Part shown: positions 31,765-40,544 of the stretch, in pieces | Layout of the letters: the number at the start of each line of letters is the position of its first letter | Position numbering within the stretch: the first letter of the stretch is position 1 | Assembly (NCBI GenBank): GCA_022826005.1 | Contig: JAJDVT010000031.1 | Span: forward strand, 1 to 55,163 | DNA from: Gemmatimonadota bacterium | Lineage (GTDB): Bacteria > Gemmatimonadota > Gemmatimonadetes > Longimicrobiales > Gaopeijiaceae | DNA length: 55,163 bases | Direction of reading: 5' to 3' | Notes under the pieces: generated by a model | Told to the model about the DNA's origin: nothing | Databases searched by the model: none | Seen by the model: only the letters and a program-made list of their open reading frames with translations | Program-made: the position numbers and the translations under genes

Positions 31765-32549
31765 CGCCCACCTCCGGGCCCCAGCCGCTCCGCCACCGCC
31801 TCCACCACGATCGCGGCCAGCGCCGCCACCGTCTCTTCGCCTTCCCGCGCGGTCGCGGCGGCGGGATCGCCGCAGTACGCGTCGCTCACCCCCGCATCCT
31901 CGAAGGTGGCCGCGCCGCGGCGGATCGCGCGGGAGAGCGACGCCGGGTTCGCCGCGAGCTCCCGCCGCGCGTCGTCCCGCACCAGTTCGGGGGCGGCGGC
32001 CATCACTACGGAGGTCTCGTAGCGGCCCGCGTGGCAGGCGCCGCTACGGAATTCGTCGGTCAGGCGGGACGCCCAGCGCCGCTCGCTCAGGTCGGGGTGG
32101 ATGACGGGCATGGGGGTGCCGCGCCCCACCACCTCCGCGATCGCCCCCAGATGCGCCGGGTCCAGGTGCGCGTTGACCACGACCAGTGCGCCCACACCCT
32201 GACGCTCGAGCGACGCCACCACGTCCGCCAGCAGCGCGGTGACCGTCGCCGGGCGGAGCGAGATCGTCCCCGGGAAGCCTGCCGCGAAGGGAGCGGCGGT
32301 GTAGGCGAGGGACGGCAGCAGCATGGGGTGGAGGCCAAGGCGCCGGAGGCCGGGCAGCGCGGCCTTCGCGGCCGCAGCCGCGATGATCACGTCGGTGACC
32401 AGGGGGAGATGGGGGCCGTGCGCCTCGATCGCGCCGAGGGGCAGGATCGCGACGAGGCGGGAGCCGTGTGGGGGGGTGGGGCGGGGGGGCCCAAGCCCGA
32501 GCTCCGAAAGCTCGGTCCACGTCGCGTTGCCCCACAGGTGGTTGTTCAT
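31761..32549 (-). CDS. Creatininase-family amidohydrolase, candidate N-formylkynurenine formamidase
   Basis: A 262-residue protein. Metal-site motifs of the creatininase/ArfB fold are present: PLGAIEAHGPHLPLVTD (Glu, His, Asp), NAHLDPAH in place of the common NGHGGN, and HAGRYETS. The first gene of the operon. Members of this family cleave amide and formamide bonds; ArfB is a deformylase. The cluster makes N-formylkynurenine by KynA and needs kynurenine for KynU, but no KynB-type formamidase is visible. This gene is therefore the best candidate for that step. An alternative is hydrolysis in the ring-cleavage branch. Confidence 0.8.
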   Translation of the reverse strand: MNNHLWGNATWTELSELGLGPPRPTPPHGSRLVAILPLGAIEAHGPHLPLVTDVIIAAAAAKAALPGLRRLGLHPMLLPSLAYTAAPFAAGFPGTISLRPATVTALLADVVASLERQGVGALVVVNAHLDPAHLGAIAEVVGRGTPMPVIHPDLSERRWASRLTDEFRSGACHAGRYETSVVMAAAPELVRDDARRELAANPASLSRAIRRGAATFEDAGVSDAYCGDPAAATAREGEETVAALAAIVVEAVAERLGPGGGR

Positions 32550-32622
32550 CGACCGCGCCTCCGTCGCTCCGTTTGCCGTCCCGGCAGAGCCCGAGGCCGG
32601 CGCGCCCGCCTGCCGGTTCGGG

Positions 32623-32904
32623 CTAGCCCCTGCCCTCCACGCAGCGCTTGCTGTCGAGCCTCAGCTGCTCGTGCGTTCCGTATGCGCCGTGATTCTTCGG
32701 GCCCTTGTGCCAGTGGTCGGCCTCTTCGATCACGCTCCGCAGCACGCGCGAACCGGTGACGTCAATCGACCAACGGCCCGTGGATACATTAAGAATACCG
32801 TGTCCGGCCCTGAGCAGCTCGACTCTGGTTGGGATACGACCGATGAAGTACGTTGCCCCTATCACGTCATCTTCCAGGTCATCGCTATCCGTCAACTCAT
32901 CCAT
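32623..32904 (-). CDS. Hypothetical small protein
   Basis: A 93-residue frame between the two divergent catabolic operons. It has an acidic start (MDELTDSDDLEDDVIG), then a plausible folded region TYFIGRIPTRVELLRAGHGI and a His-rich tail. No family recognised. Composition looks protein-like rather than random, with few rare residues, but there is no strong ribosome site or homologue to support it. If real it would share the leftward transcript. The TGA lies 73 nt before the creatininase-family start. Confidence 0.35.
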   Translation of the reverse strand: MDELTDSDDLEDDVIGATYFIGRIPTRVELLRAGHGILNVSTGRWSIDVTGSRVLRSVIEEADHWHKGPKNHGAYGTHEQLRLDSKRCVEGRG

Positions 32905-33243
32905 CCAATACCAGTCGTCCTCCGATGACCCATCTCATGTCCCCATTCTCAGGCGGTCCTGCCCTGCAGTCGTGGCGTGGGTCGTGACCGCTTCGGCGAA
33001 CCATATCCACGCCGGCGGACCTTCGCAAGCGCACGTGTTGGTCGCAGGTGCTGATCGCCCGGCGCGCGATGCCCTCGCCGGAGAGCCCTTGCAGCCCGGC
33101 GGTCCACGCCCCCCTTCCCGGCCGCCCGCAACGGATCGCGGCGATTTGCCATTGACCGCTCGTCCAATGTTCCCGAAGATGGACCATCCCGAAGACCTCC
33201 GGGCCTCCCGCCCGGCCCGGTCCAGCCCACCCGACCGTCGCCC
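32905..33243. other. Divergent promoter region of the catabolic operons
   Basis: A 339-base stretch with no convincing gene. It separates the leftward tryptophan/aminobenzoyl-CoA operon from the rightward ligase operon, so it should hold their promoters. I see no clear -35/-10 pair, strong palindrome or riboswitch fold. Frames on both strands here have poor composition and are treated as noise. Confidence 0.3.
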
Positions 33244-34797
33244 ATGCCCTTCCATCCCCCCGACCCCTTCAACATCGCGGACTACTTCCTTGACGACCGC
33301 GTAAGGGAGGGGCTCGGCGACCGCCCCGCGCTTCGCACGGCAGACGGCATCGTCACCTACGCCGCGCTCCAGGCGCGCGCCAACCGGTTCGCCAACGCGC
33401 TCGAGGAGATGGGGGTGCAGCCGGAACAGCGCGTCCTGGTCGCGCTCCCCGATGTGCCCGACTTCGCGGCTGCCCTCTTCGGCACCCTCAAGCGCGGTGC
33501 GGTAGGGGTGATGGTCAACTGCTACCTCGCCGACGATCGCATCCGCGACCTGTATGACTACACGCGCGCTGCGGCGGCCGTCGTTCACGCGGAGCACGCC
33601 GGCGCGTTCAGCCACGCCCTCCGCGGCGCGCAACACTCCCCGCGCCTTCTCCTCCTCGGAACGCCCGAGGGCGACGCCAGTATTGACAACTCCTCTTTAC
33701 ATTATGTCAACTTTACTTCACATTCCGACGACCCCGCGATCTGGCTCTTCTCCGGCGGCACCACCGGCCGGCCCAAGGGTGTCGTGCAGAGCCACGCCTC
33801 CTTTGCCAACCAGAACGAGTGCTACGCGAAGGAAATCCTCGGCTACACAGCCGACGACATCACCATCTCCGTCCCAAAGCTGTATTTTGGTTACGCAACG
33901 GGGTCGAACCTCTTCTTCCCCCTCGCGGCGGGCGCCTCGGCGGTGCTCTTCCCCGAGCGCTGCACGGCCGGCGAGCTCTTCCGCCAGATCGCCCGGCACC
34001 ACCCCACGATCCTCGTCAACGTGCCCACAATGGTAAATCACATGCTCGCGCATCCCGGCGCGGCCGAACAGGAGCTGAGCTGCCTCCGCCTCGCCACCTC
34101 GGCCGGCGAGGCGCTGCCGCCGTCCCTGCACCGCCGCTGGGACGACACCTTCGGCGTCGAACTGCTCGACGGCCTCGGCACGGCCGAGATGTGGCACATC
34201 TTCATCTCGAACCGGCCCGGCGACGTGCGTCCCGGCACCCTCGGCACCACGGTACCCGGCTTCGATGTCCGTCTCTGCGACGAGGACGGCCGCGAAGTCC
34301 CGCCCGGGGAGGTGGGCCGCATGCGGGTCCGGGGCGGCTCACGCGCGCACGGCTACTGGCAGCACCCGCGCGAGACGCGGCGCGCCTTCGCCCATGACTG
34401 GTACGTCTCCGGCGACATGATGACCCGCGCCGAGGACGGGTTTTTCACCTACCAGGGCCGCGCCGACGACCTCATCAAGGTCTCGGGGAAGTGGTTCTCG
34501 CCGAGCGAAGCGGAGGAGTGCCTGCTCCAGCACCCCGGCGTCCGGGAGGCGGCCGTAGTGGGAGTCCCCGACGAAGACGGGCTCGTCGTCCCGGAGGCTT
34601 TCGTCGTGCCGGCGGCCGGCTCGGAGCCCGGGGCCACCCCCGCCACCCTGCGCGACCACGCCAGCGCCCACCTCGAATCCTACAAGATCCCGCGCCGCAT
34701 CCACCTCCTCGACGACCTCCCCCGCACCCACCTCGGCAAGGTGGACCGCGGCGCTTTGAAGAGGGGCGGCCCGGCCCTTCGCGGTACCCGCCCATGA
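33244..34797 (+). CDS. Benzoate-CoA ligase family, probable 2-aminobenzoate-CoA ligase
   Basis: A 517-residue adenylate-forming enzyme. Motifs: SGGTTGRPKGVVQSH (A3 loop, about 171-185), PKLYFGYATGSNLFFPL typical of benzoate-CoA ligases, LDGLGTAEMWHIF, GDMMTRAEDGFFTYQGRADD and the catalytic Lys in THLGKVDR. It activates an aryl carboxylate with ATP and CoA. Kynureninase and the aminobenzoyl-CoA oxygenase across the divergent promoter make anthranilate the likely substrate. It is coupled to the FMN reductase by ATGA overlap. A short AT-rich patch lies near 33681-33720. Confidence 0.88.
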   Translation: MPFHPPDPFNIADYFLDDRVREGLGDRPALRTADGIVTYAALQARANRFANALEEMGVQPEQRVLVALPDVPDFAAALFGTLKRGAVGVMVNCYLADDRIRDLYDYTRAAAAVVHAEHAGAFSHALRGAQHSPRLLLLGTPEGDASIDNSSLHYVNFTSHSDDPAIWLFSGGTTGRPKGVVQSHASFANQNECYAKEILGYTADDITISVPKLYFGYATGSNLFFPLAAGASAVLFPERCTAGELFRQIARHHPTILVNVPTMVNHMLAHPGAAEQELSCLRLATSAGEALPPSLHRRWDDTFGVELLDGLGTAEMWHIFISNRPGDVRPGTLGTTVPGFDVRLCDEDGREVPPGEVGRMRVRGGSRAHGYWQHPRETRRAFAHDWYVSGDMMTRAEDGFFTYQGRADDLIKVSGKWFSPSEAEECLLQHPGVREAAVVGVPDEDGLVVPEAFVVPAAGSEPGATPATLRDHASAHLESYKIPRRIHLLDDLPRTHLGKVDRGALKRGGPALRGTRP

Positions 34798-35366
34798 ACG
34801 ACCCCCTGCGCATCCCCGTCCTCCTCGGCTCCGTTCGCCGCGGGCGTCAGTCCATCAGGGTGGCCCGCTTCGCGAGCAGCCGCCTGGCGCGCGCGGGCGC
34901 CGACGCGCCACTTCTCGACCTGGCGGACTTCGACCTCCCCATCATGGAGGAACGCCTCCACAAGCGGGAAGATCCTCCCCCCGGCCTGGAGCCCTTCTCC
35001 GCGGCGATCCGGGAAGCCGACGCGGTAGTGGTCGTCAGCCCCGAGTATAACGGCTCCATGCCCGGCGTCCTGAAGAACGCCCTCGACTACATTTACGGCG
35101 AGTGGTTCCGCAAGCCGGTCGGAATCGTCACCGTGTCGGCCGGCGGGTTCGGCGGCGTTCAACTTCACAATCACCTTCAGCTCCTCTTCCTGCGGCTGAA
35201 GGCGCTTCCGGTGGCGGGGATGGCGGTGTCGCGGGTTTCGCAGGGCTTCAGCGAGGACGGCGAACCGATGGAAGGCCACTACGAGAAGGCGTTTGCGGGG
35301 TTCGTCGAGACCCTGGAGTGGTACACGCGGGCGATCGGCGCGGCGCAGGCCGCCGAGGCCGGCTGA
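34794..35366 (+). CDS. NADPH-dependent FMN reductase
   Basis: A 190-residue flavodoxin-fold protein from ATG 34794, overlapping the ligase stop. FMN motif LLGSVRRGRQSIRVA at the N-terminus and SPEYNGSMPGVLKNALDY (about residues 80-97) are characteristic. It reduces free FMN or quinones with NADPH. Coupling to the ligase suggests it supports the CoA-dependent aromatic pathway, for example by keeping flavin reduced, although the fused monooxygenase has its own reductase-like domain. metG follows after 2 nt. Confidence 0.88.
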   Translation: MNDPLRIPVLLGSVRRGRQSIRVARFASSRLARAGADAPLLDLADFDLPIMEERLHKREDPPPGLEPFSAAIREADAVVVVSPEYNGSMPGVLKNALDYIYGEWFRKPVGIVTVSAGGFGGVQLHNHLQLLFLRLKALPVAGMAVSRVSQGFSEDGEPMEGHYEKAFAGFVETLEWYTRAIGAAQAAEAG

Positions 35367-35368
35367 CC

Positions 35369-36913
35369 ATGTCCTCCTTCTACCTCACCACGCCGATCTA
35401 CTACGCCTCGGGCGAGCCCCACATCGGCCACGCCTACACGACCATTCTGGCCGACGTGCTTGCCAGGTACAGGCGCCGCGCGGGCGACGACGTGCTCTTC
35501 CTCACGGGCACCGACGAGCACGGTCAGAAGATCCAGGAGGCGGCAGCCGCCCAGGGGCTGACCCCATTGGAGCTCTGCGACCGCATGGCGGGACGCTTCG
35601 AGGACGTGTGGGAGACGCTGGCCATCTCGCACGACCGCTTCATTCGCACCACCGAGGCGGAGCACATCGCCGTCGTGGCCGCGCTGCTGGAGCGTCTGTG
35701 GGACAACGGCTTCATCTACGAATCCGAGTACACCGGGTGGTACTCGGTCGGGCAGGAGCGCTACTTCACCGAGAAGGAGATCGGGCCCGAGCGGGTCGAT
35801 CCCATCGCCGGCGAGCCCGTCCAGCGGATCCGCGAGAAGAACTACTTCTTCCGCATGAGCCACTTCCAGGACAGGCTGATCCGGCATATCGAGGAGAACC
35901 CCGATTGGATCGTGCCGCGGACGCGCCGCAACGAGGTGCTGGGGTTCCTCGGCAGGCCGTTGGAGGACCTGTCGATCTCGCGGCCCCGGTCGCGCATCCA
36001 CTGGGGGATCCCGCTGCCCTGGGACGCCGGCCACGTGACCTACGTCTGGGTGGACGCCCTGATCAACTACGTGACCGCGTCGGGCGCCATCGACCCGGAT
36101 GCCGCCCCGGATGAGCGCGGCTTCGGCGGACCCCCCCGCCCGTCGCGCTGGCCCGCCGACCTCCACCTGATGGGCAAGGACATCATCACCACGCACGCAG
36201 TCTACTGGCCCACCCTGCTGATGGGCGCCGACCTGCCCCTGCCCCGCAAGATCCTCGCGCACGGATGGTGGGTCGTGGGCGAGACCAAGATGTCGAAGTC
36301 GATCGGCAACGTGGTCGATCCGCTCGCCCTGAGGAGGCTCTTCGGGACCGACGCGGTCCGCTGGTACCTCATGCGCGAGATGCCAACCGGCCAGGACGCT
36401 TCCTACACCCCCGAACGCTTCCTCGCCCGCTACGACGAGCTGCGGAACATCTTCGGCAACCTCGCCCACCGCACGCTGTCGATGGTGAAGCGCTACCGGG
36501 CGGCGACCGTTCCCGACGGACCTGCGGACGGCTTGGCCCGGGAGACCGCCGACGCCATCGCAGCCTACCGGCGTGGCCTGGACGGCTACCGTCTGCACGA
36601 GGGTTTCGCCGCCGCCATGAAGCTGGCCAGGACGGCCAACGGCTTCGTGGAGGCGCAGGAGCCCTGGGCGCAGGCCCGCCGGCCCGATGGCGCCGCTGAA
36701 CTCGACCGCACCCTGGCCACGCTGGCGCGCACGCTGGGGGTGCTCGCCTGCCTTTTCGAGCCGGTCATGCCGGCAAGGGCCCGCCAGCTTGCGCGCCGCC
36801 TCGGCCTCGGCGGGGTGCCGCGATTCGGGGACCTGGAGTCGCTGGAGGTCGGCGGGCTCGAGGTTGCGGTGGACGCCCCCCTCTTCCCCCCCGCCGACTT
36901 CCCGCCAGCTTGA
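35369..36913 (+). CDS. metG: Methionyl-tRNA synthetase
   Basis: A 514-residue class I synthetase from ATG 35369, two bases after the FMN reductase stop. HIGH motif in PHIGHAYTTILAD (about residues 17-29), the catalytic-domain TGTDEHGQKIQ, WVDALINYV and KMSKS in TKMSKSIGNVVD (about 306-317). The C-terminal anticodon-binding domain is helical. The length is that of the short bacterial type without the C-terminal tRNA-binding domain. It charges tRNA-Met. A longer frame open from 35102 overlaps the FMN reductase and is not used. Confidence 0.96.
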   Translation: MSSFYLTTPIYYASGEPHIGHAYTTILADVLARYRRRAGDDVLFLTGTDEHGQKIQEAAAAQGLTPLELCDRMAGRFEDVWETLAISHDRFIRTTEAEHIAVVAALLERLWDNGFIYESEYTGWYSVGQERYFTEKEIGPERVDPIAGEPVQRIREKNYFFRMSHFQDRLIRHIEENPDWIVPRTRRNEVLGFLGRPLEDLSISRPRSRIHWGIPLPWDAGHVTYVWVDALINYVTASGAIDPDAAPDERGFGGPPRPSRWPADLHLMGKDIITTHAVYWPTLLMGADLPLPRKILAHGWWVVGETKMSKSIGNVVDPLALRRLFGTDAVRWYLMREMPTGQDASYTPERFLARYDELRNIFGNLAHRTLSMVKRYRAATVPDGPADGLARETADAIAAYRRGLDGYRLHEGFAAAMKLARTANGFVEAQEPWAQARRPDGAAELDRTLATLARTLGVLACLFEPVMPARARQLARRLGLGGVPRFGDLESLEVGGLEVAVDAPLFPPADFPPA

Positions 36914-36948
36914 CCCGCAAACGCACTTGCGATTAACCTTGGCGTCCA

Positions 36949-37893
36949 ATGAAGAGTCGGCCGGCGCAAGGAAATCGGTGGACCCTCGTTCTCGTGCGGG
37001 GGGGAACCGCACGCGTGCGGCAGTATTCGCTGCCAAGGGTGTGGGTGAAGCGTCTGGCGGTTGCCGGTTGCGTATTCGGCGTTTTTCTCGCAGCGGCCCT
37101 GGCCATGCTGATCGCTGATACCGGTGCCCGGGCGCGCGCCGCGTCGCTCGAGAGGGAGAACAGGCTACTCAAGGCCGAAATGGACCGCATCGAGACCCAG
37201 GTCGCCGGTCTCGACCGCGAGATGGCCACCCTTGCCGAGCGGGACGAGAGGGTGCGGGCACTGGCCGGGCTGATGGGCATCGACCAGGAGGTCCTCGAGG
37301 TGGGTATCGGCGGCCCCGGCCTGGAGACCCCCGAAGAGGGCACGCTGGGGCGCATGGATCCGGAGGTGTCGGAGGCGGCGTACGCGATCCGGTATGATGT
37401 GGCGTACCTTCTTCGCCGGGCGGAGTTGCTGGGCAGCAGCTTCACCGAGGTGGAAGCCAGCCTGACGGACCAGCATGAACTGCTGGAAGCGACGCCGTCG
37501 ATCGCACCTGTGATGGGCCGCGTGTCGAGCCACTACAGCTTCAACCGGGAAAACCCGGTGACCGGAGTAAACAGCCCGCATCTGGCCATCGACATCGTTG
37601 CACGGTTGGGTACGCCCTTCGTCGCCACGGCCTCGGGCCGGATCTCCTTCGCAGGACGGAAGGAAGGGTACGGCAACATGGTCGAAATCGATCACGGGTT
37701 CGGTCTGCGAACCCGTTACGGCCATGCTTCAAAGCTGCACGTGCGTGCCGGACAGCGTGTCCAGCGCGGCGAGGTCATCGGCGAGGTCGGCAGTTCGGGC
37801 TCGAGCACGGGGTCCCACGTGCACTACGAGGTGCACCGGAACGGCAGGCCCGTGAATCCTTCGAACTACATTCTCTGGCCGCCAGCGCGGTAA
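36949..37893 (+). CDS. M23-family (LytM) cell-wall metallopeptidase
   Basis: A 314-residue protein with a single N-terminal membrane anchor (LAVAGCVFGVFLAAALAML), then a coiled-coil (LERENRLLKAEMDRIETQVAGL) and a C-terminal M23 domain. Zinc residues are in SPHLAIDIVA (His, Asp) and HVHYEVHRNG (His-x-His). SSHYSFNRENPVTG is the altered family opening. It likely cuts peptidoglycan cross-bridges or activates amidases in the periplasm. It is 35 nt downstream of metG; a REP-like palindrome follows at 37936. Confidence 0.92.
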   Translation: MKSRPAQGNRWTLVLVRGGTARVRQYSLPRVWVKRLAVAGCVFGVFLAAALAMLIADTGARARAASLERENRLLKAEMDRIETQVAGLDREMATLAERDERVRALAGLMGIDQEVLEVGIGGPGLETPEEGTLGRMDPEVSEAAYAIRYDVAYLLRRAELLGSSFTEVEASLTDQHELLEATPSIAPVMGRVSSHYSFNRENPVTGVNSPHLAIDIVARLGTPFVATASGRISFAGRKEGYGNMVEIDHGFGLRTRYGHASKLHVRAGQRVQRGEVIGEVGSSGSSTGSHVHYEVHRNGRPVNPSNYILWPPAR

Positions 37894-37935
37894 TCGGCCG
37901 TGCCCCGCGGCGGCTCGGGAGCCGGGCACCCCTCC

Positions 37936-38000
37936 AGCAGTCCGTGGATAAAGCCCCGCGAGCACGCTCGAATGCCGGGGGGATTTTGTCCACGGGCTGC
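37936..38000. repeat. REP/REPIN-like palindrome (short copy)
   Basis: A 65-bp imperfect palindrome whose left arm CAGTCCGTGGATAAAGCCCC pairs with the right arm GGGGGGATTTTGTCCACGG (arms given separately). Both arms match the ends of the larger element at 50693-50943. It lies after the M23 peptidase stop and could also act as an RNA hairpin terminator. The next gene's only in-frame ATG lies inside it. Confidence 0.75.
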
Positions 38001-39225
38001 CAGGCCCGGGGTTCAGTCGGAGACCGGCCGTGACTTGCCGCTGGTCGCCTCGCTTCTGTGCATCGCCGGGCTGATCGGCGCAGCGGGCCCCGGCCTTCGC
38101 CAGACCGGCGCCCAGGCCCCTCCCGGCGATCCAATGGTTCCCGACTCGGTGCTCGGAATCCCCGCCGGTCCCACGCTGATCCTCGAACGGACCGAGGGTA
38201 TTCCCGTGGTGGGAATCCGTGTTTCGGCGCCGCTGGATCCGGCTTGGCCGGGTGCCGCCAGAATCCTCGTGGAACAGGCGCTGAATCGCGCCCGGGATCG
38301 AGCCGAAGTGATCGGTGCGGAGTTGTGGGGAGGCGTACAGGATGGGCGGATCGCCTTCCATGCGATAGCGGATGCGCGGTACGCCGACGAACTCGCCTGG
38401 GTCGTCAGGATGCTGACCGCGGAACCCGAGGCGACAGGGGCCGGACGACCTATCGCGAGAGAGAATGCACGCCTGGACCAGCTGGCCGAGACCCCCCGCG
38501 GCCGCTTGATCCTGGAGGTGGAAGCGAAGATCCTGGGGAGCGGCGGCGGCGGCGCGCTACCCGTCCCCGCCGTGGGCGACGTGCAGGACATGTGGTTGAG
38601 GTCCTTCGCCCGGGACCGCCTGCGCATCCTCGTTCTCGGAGACCTTCCGCTGTACTGGGTCTTCGCGAATCTGTCCCGTATCGGCGCGAGCGCCGAAGCC
38701 CAGGCTGGCGCTCCGATCCTGCCGCCGCCGCGGACGCTCTCCTTCCCCGAGTCGCCGCTGTATTCGTGGACCGCGGCCGCGTTCACCCTTGGACCGTCCC
38801 ACGACCCCGCGGTGCTCGCCGCCGTGGCCGCTCTGAGGTTGGGACTCCAGCAAAGCGACATCGCCGATGCCGCAGTGCACCTCCTGGAGGGTCCGGACGA
38901 TCGCTCCGGCTGGCTCGGAATCACCGCGCAGGCGACCCGCGGTCGAGACGCGGACGCAGCCTTGGCTTCGGCTCTGGCGCTCGTGAGCGAAGAAGGGCTG
39001 GACGCCTGGTGGATGCGGGGGGTCGCGGCGGCCCGGAGCGACCTCGTCGCCGCCGCGTCGACGCCCGGAGGATGGCTGGCGCTGTCCGACCGCTATCATT
39101 CGGCTGACGGCAGCACCAATGCGAGAACGGCGCTCGAGCGTTTCAATACGCTGCGCAGGGAGGATCTGGCAGCCGTTCTGGAGCAGTTTCAAGCCACCCT
39201 CTTCAGGCCCCGGATCGACAGGTGA
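37972..39225 (+). CDS. Secreted M16-like protein without zinc motif (first of pair)
   Basis: About 417 residues from ATG 37972, the only in-frame ATG; TTG 38035 is an alternative that avoids the repeat. A signal segment follows (LPLVASLLCIAGLIGAAG). The sequence VVGIRVSAPLDPAWPGAARIL followed by repeated alpha/beta stretches resembles an M16 peptidase half, but HxxEH is missing, so it is probably non-catalytic. M16 inactive partners often pair with another copy; here the next gene is similar and coupled by GTGA overlap. Family assignment is by pattern only. Confidence 0.5.
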   Translation: MPGGFCPRAARPGVQSETGRDLPLVASLLCIAGLIGAAGPGLRQTGAQAPPGDPMVPDSVLGIPAGPTLILERTEGIPVVGIRVSAPLDPAWPGAARILVEQALNRARDRAEVIGAELWGGVQDGRIAFHAIADARYADELAWVVRMLTAEPEATGAGRPIARENARLDQLAETPRGRLILEVEAKILGSGGGGALPVPAVGDVQDMWLRSFARDRLRILVLGDLPLYWVFANLSRIGASAEAQAGAPILPPPRTLSFPESPLYSWTAAAFTLGPSHDPAVLAAVAALRLGLQQSDIADAAVHLLEGPDDRSGWLGITAQATRGRDADAALASALALVSEEGLDAWWMRGVAAARSDLVAAASTPGGWLALSDRYHSADGSTNARTALERFNTLRREDLAAVLEQFQATLFRPRIDR

Positions 39226-40421
39226 GCCGGAGGCCGGGGTCCGTCGCCGCAATCGCGGTCACGGCCATCGCCTCCGCCATTGCATCGCTTCAGGGCCAGG
39301 AAGCCGCGGCCGATCCGGTCCGCCCGGCCAACTCGCCACTGGTAATCACCCGCGCCTGGCTGCCGGTAGCCTCCGTGACGATGGCGTTTCCGGCTTCGGC
39401 GAGAACCTACCGGGAAGACCTCGTGGCCCGCGCAAGCGACCGAGCTCTCCTAGCGGCCATCCGCGAGACCACCGCTGACCAGGCCGCGGTGATCAACCAC
39501 TACCGCGACGCAACTGGACGCTACTTCGTGGCAGCCGTCGCTCCGGAAGCCGCGGAGTCCGTGCTCCGCACGATGGAGCGCGCCGCGAGAACGCCTCTGC
39601 CCGCCCGGCTCGTGGAAGGCGCGGTGGCCGGAATGCGCGCCGACTTCGCCTTCCGCGGGGATCTGCCCCGGTCCCGGTTCGACCGGGTGCTCGACTCGCG
39701 CCTCCGGAGTGAGTCGGCTGCGCCGGATGGCGCTGACACGGCGGCGACAACCGGATTCGACGGACTCGCCGACGAAGTCGCCGCCACGGCCCCCGCGGCT
39801 CGGTGGGGCCCACCGGTATGGGTGTTGGTGGATGATGAGGGGGCGACCTCCGCTCCTGCTCCTCCACCGCCCCCGCTGCCCGTTGCAGGCAGCGCGGCCA
39901 CCGCGCCATCGGCGCCCATGAGCGACCAGGTTCCAGGCGATGCCGTCACCCGCTGGGTCGGCTCGGCCTACCGGTTTCCGGCGGAGACGACGCTTGTCGA
40001 AGCCTGCTTCCTGCGAATGGTCCTGGAGGAATCGCTCGAGAGCCGCCGAGATCCCGACCTCTTCGAGTTCGATACCGAAATCGACGCGTTCGGACGCCTG
40101 GTTGTTCGCCTTTCCACCAGCGCCAACGCTTCCGTGAGCTGGGAGGCCCGGCTTGACGAAGCGATCGTGCAACTGGGTTCCGAAGAGGGCCGCTTTCGCC
40201 TCGGCCAGCTGCTGACGTCGGCACTCAGCCGCTGGAGCCGGGAACTCGCGCCGGCGACGGGTGCCGGCCGCGCCGCGGCGGAGGCGTTGCTCCGCGGAGC
40301 GACCGACCCGCAGGCCGCGGCCTTTGCAAACAGCACCGCAACCGCCCCCTCCGCAGAGCGGCTTCGGGAGGTCGCAAGCGGGGTGACCCTGGTCCTCCGT
40401 GTGGTATACGGCAGCAGTTGA
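39222..40421 (+). CDS. Secreted M16-like protein without zinc motif (second of pair)
   Basis: A 399-residue protein from GTG 39222, overlapping the previous stop. A signal peptide (VAAIAVTAIASAIASLQG) leads to a mature protein with a disordered Pro/Ala-rich centre (APAPPPPPLPVAG). The folded parts look like the two lobes of an M16 module, with TRAWLPVASVTMAFPASART near the start, but there is no HxxEH. The pair may form an inactive M16-type chamber or a binding protein. Confidence in the family is low; secretion and coupling are clear. Confidence 0.5.
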   Translation: MSRRPGSVAAIAVTAIASAIASLQGQEAAADPVRPANSPLVITRAWLPVASVTMAFPASARTYREDLVARASDRALLAAIRETTADQAAVINHYRDATGRYFVAAVAPEAAESVLRTMERAARTPLPARLVEGAVAGMRADFAFRGDLPRSRFDRVLDSRLRSESAAPDGADTAATTGFDGLADEVAATAPAARWGPPVWVLVDDEGATSAPAPPPPPLPVAGSAATAPSAPMSDQVPGDAVTRWVGSAYRFPAETTLVEACFLRMVLEESLESRRDPDLFEFDTEIDAFGRLVVRLSTSANASVSWEARLDEAIVQLGSEEGRFRLGQLLTSALSRWSRELAPATGAGRAAAEALLRGATDPQAAAFANSTATAPSAERLREVASGVTLVLRVVYGSS

Positions 40422-40544
40422 ATGCCCCGGCCGCCCCCCCGGAATCTGGTGCGCCTTGATGCCGCGGGGGTAGGTTCTTACCTTGGGCGGCACATTCTCA
40501 ATTCGCCCATTCGACTTGTCAGGCAAGCTTCAGGGAGTGAAACA

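Noticed and set aside
33683-33710. Internal promoter in the ligase gene
   Set aside because: TTGACA is present but no matching -10 or downstream gene start supports it.
35279-37036. Long minus-strand frame opposite metG (585 aa)
   Set aside because: A shadow of the high-GC metG gene; metG motifs are unambiguous.
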